Assembly (NCBI GenBank): GCA_002433675.1
Contig: DJIP01000012.1
Coordinates: 1-5,445, forward strand
Direction of reading: 5' to 3'
Length of the DNA stretch: 5,445 nucleotides
Source: Halomonas halophila
GTDB taxonomy: Bacteria; Pseudomonadota; Gammaproteobacteria; Pseudomonadales; Halomonadaceae
Shown here: positions 1 through 5,445 of the stretch, in pieces
Position numbering within the stretch: the first letter of the stretch is position 1
Layout: every line of letters begins with the position of its first letter
Program-made: the position numbers and the translations under genes
The notes under the pieces: generated by a model
Seen by the model: only the letters and a program-made list of their open reading frames with translations
What the model was told of the DNA's origin: nothing
Databases searched by the model: none

Positions 1-1
1 T

Positions 2-118
2 GGCCGCATGGGGCGACCGGACGACTACGCCGGCGCTGCGGTGTTTCTGGCCAGCGCCGACAGCGACTATGTCATCGCCCAGACCCTGAACGTCGACGGC
101 GGCAATTGGATGAGTTGA
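2..118 (+). CDS. smoS: SDR-family polyol dehydrogenase, C-terminal end only (sorbitol/L-iditol/galactitol 2-dehydrogenase-like)
   Basis: Only the last 38 codons and the TGA stop are present; the gene begins upstream of the window. The visible tail reads [18 protein letters not shown], then [17 protein letters not shown]. This is the standard C-terminal pattern of classical short-chain dehydrogenases: the 'GR-G-P-D/E' turn, the 'FLAS' helix and the closing 'VDGG'. Having AQT where most SDRs have GQ, plus the NWMS ending, is as I recall typical of the SmoS-type sorbitol dehydrogenases that oxidise D-sorbitol (also galactitol or L-iditol) to a 2-ketose with NAD in the cytoplasm. The Rossmann motif and the Ser-Tyr-Lys catalytic residues lie outside the window, so substrate and completeness cannot be verified. 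The neighbouring mannitol dehydrogenase and xylulokinase support a polyol role. The next gene follows after 25 bases, suggesting co-transcription. The SDR call is firm; the smoS symbol is probable. Confidence 0.8.
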   Translation, partial: GRMGRPDDYAGAAVFLASADSDYVIAQTLNVDGGNWMS

Positions 119-143
119 GCCACGGGCACGAGCGAGGTGATAC

Positions 144-767
144 ATGACCCCCTCCATGGAAGCGATCGCTGACGAACTACTGACGCGCAGCGAGGGCAGG
201 GCACGCTTTATCGTTGCCCTGGCCGGCCCGCCGGGGGCCGGCAAGTCCTTTCGCTCCGCCTGGCTGGCGCGTCAGCTCAACGATCGGCAATCGGGCATCG
301 CCGAGGTGGTGCCCATGGACGGCTACCACTTCGACAACGGCGTGCTCGAATCCCAGGGGCTGCTGCCCATCAAGGGCGCGCCGGAAACCTTCGACGTGGA
401 CGGCCTGCGCCATGACCTGGAGCGGCTGAGGCGCGCCGACCGGGACGTGGCCGTACCGGTATTCGACCGACCGCTGGACCTGGCTCGGGCCGGGGCTCGG
501 GTGATCACGCCCGGTCATCGCGTGTTGATCGTCGAGGGCAACTACCTGCTGCTGGATCACGGACCCTGGCCAGCACTGGCGGACTACTTCGACTTCAGCC
601 TGTTTCTCGAGGTCGCCGACCCGGTGCTCGAGCAGCGATTGATCGAGCGCTGGCTCGGCATGGGCCAGGACCAGGCCGGGGCCATCGCCAAGACCCGAGA
701 CAAGGACATGCTCAACGCGCGCCTGATCAAGACTCGCTCGATCACCGCCGATCTCCACTGGCACTAG
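144..767 (+). CDS. P-loop small-molecule kinase, YggC/FrcK-like (uridine kinase/pantothenate kinase superfamily)
   Basis: This 207-residue cytoplasmic protein has a textbook Walker A loop, GPPGAGKS, at residues 28-35. MDGYHFDN at 58-65 corresponds to the substrate-binding 'D-D-Y/F' strand of uridine kinase and phosphoribulokinase relatives. KGAPETFDV follows at 77-85, a PVFDR segment at 104-109, and VEGNYLLLD at 130-138, the Walker B-like strand of this group. An Arg-rich lid (about 165-170) and a short C-terminal 'NARL...ADL' tail complete the fold. Length is normal for the family and I see no damage. The ATG is preceded by GAGGTGA at 134-140, close to a consensus ribosome binding site. Annotation pipelines usually call relatives 'nucleoside/nucleotide kinase family protein'. 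FrcK of rhizobial fructose operons and E. coli YggC are the named relatives I know, and I know of no firmly established substrate for either. Its place between two ketose-forming polyol dehydrogenases makes a sugar or sugar-alcohol substrate, possibly D-fructose, more likely than a nucleoside. That is inference. Confidence 0.85.
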   Translation: MTPSMEAIADELLTRSEGRARFIVALAGPPGAGKSFRSAWLARQLNDRQSGIAEVVPMDGYHFDNGVLESQGLLPIKGAPETFDVDGLRHDLERLRRADRDVAVPVFDRPLDLARAGARVITPGHRVLIVEGNYLLLDHGPWPALADYFDFSLFLEVADPVLEQRLIERWLGMGQDQAGAIAKTRDKDMLNARLIKTRSITADLHWH

Positions 768-788
768 CCAATCCCATTTTCGGAAAGC

Positions 789-824
789 GGCTCTGTTTTC
801 TCATTGTTCATCTGGCGGAGAGCC
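789..824 (+). promoter_or_regulatory. Inverted repeat overlapping the ribosome binding site of the mannitol dehydrogenase gene
   Basis: A perfect 6-base inverted repeat has arms GGCTCT at 789-794 and AGAGCC at 819-824, separated by a 24-base T-rich spacer. The right arm covers the last two bases of the GGAG Shine-Dalgarno (817-820), so pairing in the mRNA would partly hide it. The arms are short and the loop is long, so the match could easily be chance. No ligand-binding RNA architecture is recognisable. Confidence 0.2.
817..820 (+). promoter_or_regulatory. Ribosome binding site fixing the mannitol dehydrogenase start at 828
   Basis: GGAG lies seven bases before the ATG at 828. An in-frame TTG at 804 would add eight residues, but it would place this GGAG inside the coding region and has no purine-rich site of its own at the right distance. 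The ATG at 828 also gives residue numbering within one of that recalled for the characterised Pseudomonas enzyme. Confidence 0.75.
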
Positions 825-827
825 TTC

Positions 828-2300
828 ATGACACGACTTTGCAACGCGGAACTGGCTGGCCTCGCTCCGCATATCTCGGTGCCCAGCTACGATCGTCGGA
901 CGCTGACACCAGGCATCGCCCATTTTGGCGTCGGCGGTTTTCATCGGGCCCATCAGGCCATGTACCTGGATCGTCTGATGGAAGCCGGGCAGGCCCATGA
1001 CTGGGGCATCGTCGGCATTGGCGTGATGCCGGGTGACAAGCGCATGCAGGAGGCGCTGGCCAGCCAGGATCACCTCTATACCCTGGTGGTCAAGCATCCC
1101 GACGGCACGCTGGAACCCCGCGTCATCGGTTCGATCATCGATTACCGCTTCGCACCGGACGACCCCGAGGCGGTGATCGAGACCCTGTCGGACCCGGCCA
1201 TCCGGATCGTCTCGTTGACGGTGACCGAGGGCGGCTACAACGTCCATCCGGTCACCGGCGAGTTCGATCTCGATGCCGCCGAAGTGGTGTATGACCTGTG
1301 CAACCCCGAGCGTCCGCGTACCAGTTTTGGCCTGATCGTGGCCGCGATCGAGCGCCGGCGCGAGCGCGGTGTCCCTCCCTTCACGGTGATGTCCTGCGAC
1401 AACATTCCGGGCAACGGCGAGGTAGCGAGGCGCATGTTCACGGCCTTCGCCTACGCTCGTGATCGCGCGCTCGGGCAGTACGTCGAGGCCGAGGTGCCTT
1501 TCCCGAGTTCAATGGTCGATCGCATCACGCCGATGACCACCCCGAGCGACATCGAGGAGCTTGCCGAACGCTTCGGACTGGAAGACGCCTGGCCGGTGAT
1601 CTGCGAACCCTTCACCCAATGGGTGCTGGAGGATCATTTTGCCAGTGGTCGGCCGGCGCTTGATGAGGTCGGCGTGCAGCTGGTCGAGGACGTCGAGCCC
1701 TACGAGCTGATGAAACTCAGGTTGCTCAACGCGGGGCACCAGGCGCTTTGCTATGCCGGCTATCTGGCCGGCTATCGCTACGCCCACGAAGTCTGTCAGG
1801 ACCCATTGTTCATCGATTTCCTGCTTGGCTACATGGCCGAGGAGGGCAGCCCGACTTTGCCTCCGGTCCCTGGCGTCGACCTCGATCAGTACCGGCGCAC
1901 CCTGATCGAGCGCTTCGCCAACCCCGAGGTGCGGGACACGCTTTCGCGACTGTGTGCTGAAAGCTCGGACCGAATTCCGAAATGGCTGTTGCCGGTCATT
2001 CGTCACCAGCTCGAACACGGCGGCGAACTCAAGCGTTCTGCCGCGGTGGTGGCAAGCTGGGCACGCTACGCCGAAGGCATGGACGAGCAGGGCCAGCCCA
2101 TCGTGATCGTCGATCGCTGGAAGGAGCGTCTGAGCGAGATCGCCAGTACCCAGCGCGAGCATCCCACGGCCTTTATCGAGAACCGTGAGCTGTTCGGGGA
2201 TCTCGCTGACTCGCCGCGCTTCGTGGTGGCCTACGTCGAGGCGTTGAAGCTGTTGCAGGACAAGGGGGCCAGGGCGACCCTGGAAGCGCTGGCGTCCTGA
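828..2300 (+). CDS. mtlK: Mannitol 2-dehydrogenase family (long-chain polyol dehydrogenase; D-mannitol/D-arabinitol)
   Basis: The 490-residue product matches the usual 475-495 residues of NAD-dependent mannitol 2-dehydrogenases (EC 1.1.1.67; mtlK in Rhodobacter, mtlD in Pseudomonas). The N-terminal domain carries the nucleotide-binding GVGGFHRAHQA at 34-44, followed by TVTEGGY at 131-137 and SCDNIPGNG at 189-197. FPSSMVDRITP at 225-235 is a family hallmark. The C-terminal domain has KLRLLNAGH at 296-304. Lys296, Asn301 and His304 correspond to the catalytic Lys295, Asn300 and His303 that I recall for the Pseudomonas fluorescens enzyme, and Asn192 to its Asn191, so the active site looks intact. 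The reaction oxidises D-mannitol to D-fructose in the cytoplasm; many members also convert D-arabinitol to D-xylulose or act on D-sorbitol, and sequence alone does not settle which is preferred. It follows the P-loop kinase by 60 bases and precedes xylulokinase by 61, probably in one operon. The xylulokinase partner makes the D-arabinitol activity plausible. Confidence 0.93.
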   Translation: MTRLCNAELAGLAPHISVPSYDRRTLTPGIAHFGVGGFHRAHQAMYLDRLMEAGQAHDWGIVGIGVMPGDKRMQEALASQDHLYTLVVKHPDGTLEPRVIGSIIDYRFAPDDPEAVIETLSDPAIRIVSLTVTEGGYNVHPVTGEFDLDAAEVVYDLCNPERPRTSFGLIVAAIERRRERGVPPFTVMSCDNIPGNGEVARRMFTAFAYARDRALGQYVEAEVPFPSSMVDRITPMTTPSDIEELAERFGLEDAWPVICEPFTQWVLEDHFASGRPALDEVGVQLVEDVEPYELMKLRLLNAGHQALCYAGYLAGYRYAHEVCQDPLFIDFLLGYMAEEGSPTLPPVPGVDLDQYRRTLIERFANPEVRDTLSRLCAESSDRIPKWLLPVIRHQLEHGGELKRSAAVVASWARYAEGMDEQGQPIVIVDRWKERLSEIASTQREHPTAFIENRELFGDLADSPRFVVAYVEALKLLQDKGARATLEALAS

Positions 2301-2348
2301 CCCAGCAGTGAGCGCGTCGGTCTCGGCGCGCCGCGTTGATGGGGCAAC

Positions 2349-2353
2349 GAGGA
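2349..2353 (+). promoter_or_regulatory. Ribosome binding site fixing the xylulokinase start at 2362
   Basis: GAGGA lies eight bases before the ATG at 2362. An in-frame GTG at 2308 would prepend 18 residues of Arg/Ser/Ala-rich sequence ahead of the first beta strand. FGGY kinases normally begin directly with that strand (here MYLGVDCGTQ), so the ATG is preferred. Confidence 0.8.
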
Positions 2354-2361
2354 ATCGTTAC

Positions 2362-3834
2362 ATGTATCTCGGCGTGGATTGTGGCACCCAGAGCACCAAG
2401 GTGGTGGTGGTGGATCTGGCGCGTGGCGCCACCATCGGTGAGGCCAGCCGGCCCCACCGCATGATCGAGGGCGACAGGGGGCGGCGCGAGCAGGATCCGG
2501 CACAGTGGATCGAGGCCTTTGTCGGCGCCTTCCACGCGGCGATCGCGTCGGCCGGGGTCAGCGCCGGTGATATCTGTGGTATCGGTGTCTCCGGCCAGCA
2601 GCATGGCATGGTGGCGCTGGATGCCAGAGACCAGGTGCTGTACCCGGCCAAGCTGTGGTGCGATACCGAGACCCATGCCCACAATCAGGCCCTGATAGGC
2701 GCTCTGGGCGGGGAACAGGGCTGCCTGGCGCGGCTCGGTCTGGTGCCTCAGACCGGCTACACCGCCTCCAAGGTGGCTTGGCTGCGCGAGCACCATCGCG
2801 ACATCTATGATCGCGTGGATGGCGTGCTGTTACCCCACGACTACCTCAATCTGTGGCTGACCGGCGAGCGTGTCAGCGAGGCGGGCGACGCCTCGGGTAC
2901 CGGCTACTTCGATAGCCGCTCGCGGCGCTGGTGTCCCGAGGTGTGGCAGTGGATCGCCCCGGAGCTGGACCCGACCCGGGTGCTGCCGCGACTGATCGAT
3001 TCCCGCGACGCGGCAGGGCAGGTCCGGCCTGCGCTGGCACGGGAGCTGGGGCTTTCTCCTGGCGTCGCGGTCGCCAGCGGCGGCGGTGACAATATGCTCG
3101 GCGCCATCGGCACCGGCAACATCGTGCCGGGCAGGGTGACCATGAGCCTTGGCACCTCGGGCACCGTCTGCGCCCACTCCGATCACCCGGTGGTGGCAGA
3201 CTCCGCCATGGTCGCCAACTTCTGCGCCAGCCACTCGGGCTGGCTGCCGCTGGTCTGCACCATGAACACCACCTCGGCCACCAATCGTGTGCGTGAGCTG
3301 TTCGATCTCGATCTGGCGGGGTTCAACCAGGCCCTGGCCCAGGCGCCGATCGGCGCCGATGGCGTGACGGTACTGCCGTTCTTCAACGGCGAGCGGGTAC
3401 CGAGCCTGCCCGAGGCCAGCGCCTCCTTTCTCGGCCTGACCAGCCGCAATACCACGCCCTCCCATCTGTGTCGTGCGGTGGTGGAGGGCGCCACCTTCTG
3501 CCTGCGTTATGGTCTCGATCTGATGGGGCCCCTGGCCGACCAGGCCAGCCAGATTCGGCTGATCGGCGGCGGTGCCCACAGCGCCGCCTGGCGCCAGATG
3601 GTGGCGGACATCACCGCCACCGAGGTGGTGTGCCCTCGGGTGACCGCCGCCGCCGCTCTTGGCGGTGCCATCCAGGCGGCCTGGTGTGCCAGGGAGGGCG
3701 AGCTGGACGAGCTGAGCCAGGCGCTGGTGCAGTTGGATGAAGGCTCCCGGGCCGAGCCCGACGCGGGGCGGGTAAAGCGCTATGGCGAGGTCTACGAGGA
3801 CTGGCGGGCCGCGCTTGATCGTTTACACCGGTGA
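2362..3834 (+). CDS. xylB: Xylulokinase (FGGY family carbohydrate kinase)
   Basis: This enzyme phosphorylates D-xylulose to D-xylulose 5-phosphate with ATP (EC 2.7.1.17), feeding the pentose phosphate pathway. The 490-residue length is typical. The FGGY N-terminal domain opens with YLGVDCGTQSTK at 2-13, the phosphate-binding loop. SGQQHGM at 77-83 matches the substrate-contacting Q-x-H-G segment of E. coli XylB. LPHDYLNLWLTG at 157-168 and GDASGT at 175-180 are further family motifs. SGGGDNMLGAIG at 239-250 contains Asp243, equivalent to the catalytic base Asp233 in E. coli. MSLGTSGT at 261-268 starts the second actin-like domain. Near the C terminus are LIGGGAHSAAWRQM and the AAALGGAIQAAW helix, the expected ATP-binding elements. 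No key residue is missing. Pairing with a mannitol/arabinitol dehydrogenase is the classic arrangement in Pseudomonas (mtlD-mtlY) and Rhodobacter polyol operons, with D-xylulose coming from D-arabinitol or xylitol. Another ketopentose kinase of the FGGY family is possible but less likely. Confidence 0.92.
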   Translation: MYLGVDCGTQSTKVVVVDLARGATIGEASRPHRMIEGDRGRREQDPAQWIEAFVGAFHAAIASAGVSAGDICGIGVSGQQHGMVALDARDQVLYPAKLWCDTETHAHNQALIGALGGEQGCLARLGLVPQTGYTASKVAWLREHHRDIYDRVDGVLLPHDYLNLWLTGERVSEAGDASGTGYFDSRSRRWCPEVWQWIAPELDPTRVLPRLIDSRDAAGQVRPALARELGLSPGVAVASGGGDNMLGAIGTGNIVPGRVTMSLGTSGTVCAHSDHPVVADSAMVANFCASHSGWLPLVCTMNTTSATNRVRELFDLDLAGFNQALAQAPIGADGVTVLPFFNGERVPSLPEASASFLGLTSRNTTPSHLCRAVVEGATFCLRYGLDLMGPLADQASQIRLIGGGAHSAAWRQMVADITATEVVCPRVTAAAALGGAIQAAWCAREGELDELSQALVQLDEGSRAEPDAGRVKRYGEVYEDWRAALDRLHR

Positions 3835-3948
3835 CGCCTTTGCCGGCTAGGGCGCGTTGATCGGCTGCATGGATGACAGCTCAGGCTCTGCCAGCTAGCG
3901 TTGGTACAAGCCGGACGAGTCTGTCTCAAGCAACGCAGCGAGGACGCC
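3835..3948. other. Intergenic gap between xylulokinase and amidase
   Basis: This 114-base spacer is the longest in the window. It holds one modest imperfect hairpin at 3878-3896, with arms AGCT and GGC pairing to GCC and AGCT around a TCT loop and a two-base CA bulge. No run of T follows, so it is not a convincing intrinsic terminator. I find no clear sigma-70 or sigma-54 promoter. The gap is compatible with either readthrough from the polyol genes or a separate amidase promoter that I cannot identify. Confidence 0.5.
3940..3944 (+). promoter_or_regulatory. Ribosome binding site supporting the amidase start at 3949
   Basis: GAGGA lies only four bases before the ATG at 3949, somewhat closer than ideal. 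No other in-frame ATG occurs until 4123, which would cut into the conserved N-terminal helices of the amidase, so 3949 is the best start despite the short spacing. Confidence 0.6.
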
Positions 3949-5445
3949 ATGCCCCCACCGCCGTCATCTTCCCGTCTGCCCACCTCATCACCCATTGGTT
4001 CAGCCGCTGCTTCTTCCGCGAGTGTCGGCGCCACCAGCCCGACCCAGCGCGAGATCCTGGCCCTGGGGGCGCTCGCCTTGTCCCGGGCGATCCACGCACG
4101 AGACCTCAGTTGCCGCGAGGTGATGGACGCCTACCTGGCGCAGATCGACGCGGCCAACCCGGTAGTCAACGCCATCGTCTCACGCCGTGACCACCAGGCG
4201 CTGATGGACGAGGCGGACGAGCGCGACCGCGAACTGGCGGCGGGGCGCTCTCGCGGTTGGCTCCATGGCGTCCCCCAGGCGATCAAGGACCTTTCGGCCA
4301 CGCGTGACCTGCCGACGTCGATGGGCTCGCCCTTGTTCAAAGGTCAGATGCCGGCGCAGGACGGCATCATGGTCAGGCGGATGCGTGACGCCGGCGTCAT
4401 CCTTGTCGGCAAGACCAACACGCCGGAGTTCGGTCTCGGGTCCCAGACCTACAACCGCGTCTTCGGCGCGACCCGCAACGCCTTCGATCCCAGTCTGTGC
4501 GCCGGTGGTTCCAGCGGCGGGGCCGCTGCCGCCCTGGCCATGCGCATGCTGCCGGTGGCCGATGGCAGCGACATGATGGGGTCGTTGAGAAACCCCGCCG
4601 CCTACCACAACCTGTTCGGGATGAGGCCTTCCTTCGGTCGCGTTCCGCATGGTCCAGGCCCCGAGATCTTCGGCCATCAGCTGGCCACCGAAGGGCCCAT
4701 GGCGCGCAGCGTCGGCGACCTTGCCAGGCTGCTGGCGACCCAGGCCGGGGCCGATCCCCGCGCGCCCCTGTCGCTCGCCGATGATCCCGAGCGCCTCGCC
4801 GATCCGTTCGATGACGCTAATGCGGCGGCGGGCCTGCGTATCGGCTGGCTCGGCGACTGGCAGGGCTACCTGGCGATGGAAGAGGGCGTGCTGGATGTCT
4901 GCCAGCGGGCACTGTCGGTGTTCGAGCGTCTCGGCGCCCGGATCGAGCCGGTGGTGCCGGAGATGGCGCCCGAGCGGCTGTGGCAAAGCTGGCTGGTGCT
5001 GCGCCAGTGGGCGGTGGCGGGCAGTCTGTCAGAGGTCTGGGCCGACGATAGCCTGCGTTGCCAGCTCAAGCCCGAGGCCTGCTGGGAAGTCGAGCAGGGC
5101 ATGGGCCGGACGGCACTGGACGTGCACCGTGCCAACGTCGAGCGCAGTGCCTGGTACGCCTGCCTGCTCGGGCTGTTCGAGCGCTTCGATGTGCTGGCCG
5201 TGCCCAGTGCCCAGGTGTTTGCCTTCGACGTCGACACGCCATGGCCCCGGCAGGTCGCCGGGCGGACGATGGACACCTACCATCGCTGGATGGAGGTGGT
5301 GATCGCCGGCTCCCTGTCGGGGTGCCCGGTTATCAATCTGCCGGCGGGGTTCAACGAGCGCGGTCAGGCCATGGGCGTCCAGCTCATCGCTCCCCATCGT
5401 CGTGATCGCGACATGCTGCGCTGGGCTCATGCCTTCGAGCAGGCC
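3949..5445 (+). CDS. Amidase-signature family hydrolase, 3' end beyond the window
   Basis: An open frame of 499 codons runs off the window edge without a stop. The product belongs to the amidase signature superfamily, serine hydrolases that cleave amides to a carboxylate and ammonia or an amine. The Ser-cisSer-Lys triad is complete: Lys113 in HGVPQAIKD (106-114), Ser188 in AGGSSGGAAAA (185-195) and nucleophile Ser212 in MMGSLRNPAA. The Lys-Ser and Ser-Ser spacings, 75 and 24, equal those I recall for GatA. GKTNTPEFGLGS (154-165) and, near the end, SGCPVINLPAGF and GVQLIAP are further family motifs; the ending suggests only a short C-terminal piece is missing. It is unlikely to be the GatA subunit itself: no gatB or gatC is adjacent, and the nucleophile loop reads SDMMGSLRN rather than the usual DTGGSIR. 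The first 33 residues are an unusual Ser/Pro/Ala-rich tail. The substrate is unknown, and no link to the polyol genes is evident beyond proximity. Confidence 0.9.
   Translation, partial: MPPPPSSSRLPTSSPIGSAAASSASVGATSPTQREILALGALALSRAIHARDLSCREVMDAYLAQIDAANPVVNAIVSRRDHQALMDEADERDRELAAGRSRGWLHGVPQAIKDLSATRDLPTSMGSPLFKGQMPAQDGIMVRRMRDAGVILVGKTNTPEFGLGSQTYNRVFGATRNAFDPSLCAGGSSGGAAAALAMRMLPVADGSDMMGSLRNPAAYHNLFGMRPSFGRVPHGPGPEIFGHQLATEGPMARSVGDLARLLATQAGADPRAPLSLADDPERLADPFDDANAAAGLRIGWLGDWQGYLAMEEGVLDVCQRALSVFERLGARIEPVVPEMAPERLWQSWLVLRQWAVAGSLSEVWADDSLRCQLKPEACWEVEQGMGRTALDVHRANVERSAWYACLLGLFERFDVLAVPSAQVFAFDVDTPWPRQVAGRTMDTYHRWMEVVIAGSLSGCPVINLPAGFNERGQAMGVQLIAPHRRDRDMLRWAHAFEQA

Noticed and set aside
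804..827. Upstream TTG start for mannitol dehydrogenase
   Set aside because: It would put the GGAG site inside the coding region, and a well-spaced ATG exists at 828.
1509..2162. 217-codon open frame on the minus strand opposite mannitol dehydrogenase
   Set aside because: Shadow of the strongly conserved dehydrogenase; its sequence shows no recognisable domain.
2324..2333. Ten-base palindrome CGGCGCGCCG before xylulokinase, considered as an operator
   Set aside because: Self-complementary GC runs are common at this base composition, and it matches no regulator site I recognise.
2308..2361. Upstream GTG start for xylulokinase
   Set aside because: It adds an 18-residue tail not expected in FGGY kinases; the ATG at 2362 has a GAGGA site and begins directly with the conserved first strand.
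2401..2413. Run of GTG triplets near the start of xylulokinase, considered as a microsatellite
   Set aside because: It encodes the Val-rich second beta strand of the FGGY domain and is explained by protein sequence and codon preference.
2830..3579. 249-codon open frame on the minus strand opposite xylulokinase
   Set aside because: Antisense to a well-supported FGGY kinase. No motif, no credible ribosome binding site was identified, and composition is shadow-like.
3878..3896. Hairpin considered as a terminator after xylulokinase
   Set aside because: The stem is short and bulged and no T-run follows, so intrinsic termination is not supported.
3873..4190. 105-codon plus-strand frame overlapping the amidase start
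   Set aside because: It overlaps the amidase in another frame, shows no family motif and has no good ribosome binding site. The amidase reading frame carries the conserved sequence.
4180..4986. 268-codon open frame on the minus strand opposite the amidase
   Set aside because: It lies fully antisense to a gene with a complete catalytic triad, and its composition (rich in Arg, Gly, Ala, His) and lack of recognisable motifs are typical of GC-rich shadow frames.

Overview
The window is GC-rich, tightly packed and coded entirely on the + strand. It holds the 3' end of a sugar-alcohol (polyol) catabolic gene cluster followed by a separate-looking amidase gene. Each complete gene starts with ATG behind a clear purine-rich ribosome binding site. 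GC content, gene density and gene order suggest a proteobacterium. A Halomonas-like gammaproteobacterium is my best guess, with Pseudomonas relatives or alphaproteobacteria as alternatives. This is inferred from gene content and style; no rRNA or other phylogenetic marker is present.

Layout: (1) 2-118, the last 38 codons of a short-chain dehydrogenase resembling sorbitol (L-iditol/galactitol) 2-dehydrogenase SmoS. (2) 144-767, a P-loop small-molecule kinase of the uridine kinase/pantothenate kinase-like group that contains YggC and FrcK. (3) 828-2300, a long-chain mannitol 2-dehydrogenase family enzyme with all the expected catalytic residues. (4) 2362-3834, xylulokinase of the FGGY family. 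(5) 3949 to the window end, an amidase-signature hydrolase with an intact Lys-Ser-Ser triad, cut by the window edge near its C terminus. The gaps between the first four genes are 25, 60 and 61 bases with no convincing terminator, so they probably form one operon. The gap before the amidase is 114 bases and also lacks a clear terminator, so whether the amidase belongs to the same transcript is open.

How the genes fit together: the SDR would oxidise sorbitol (or galactitol/iditol) to a ketose. The mannitol dehydrogenase would oxidise D-mannitol to D-fructose and, as many family members do, D-arabinitol to D-xylulose. Xylulokinase would make D-xylulose 5-phosphate for the pentose phosphate pathway. 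The D-fructose made by both dehydrogenases needs a kinase. No PfkB or ROK fructokinase lies in the window, and the P-loop kinase sits between the two dehydrogenases, so it is a candidate for that step or a related one. The arrangement resembles a mix of the Rhodobacter smo/mtl and Pseudomonas mtl polyol operons. A transporter and regulator would be expected upstream, outside the window.

I see no mobile element, CRISPR array, tRNA, rRNA or phage gene, and no strong evidence of a wholly new system. The most useful leads are the uncharacterised kinase and the atypical amidase.
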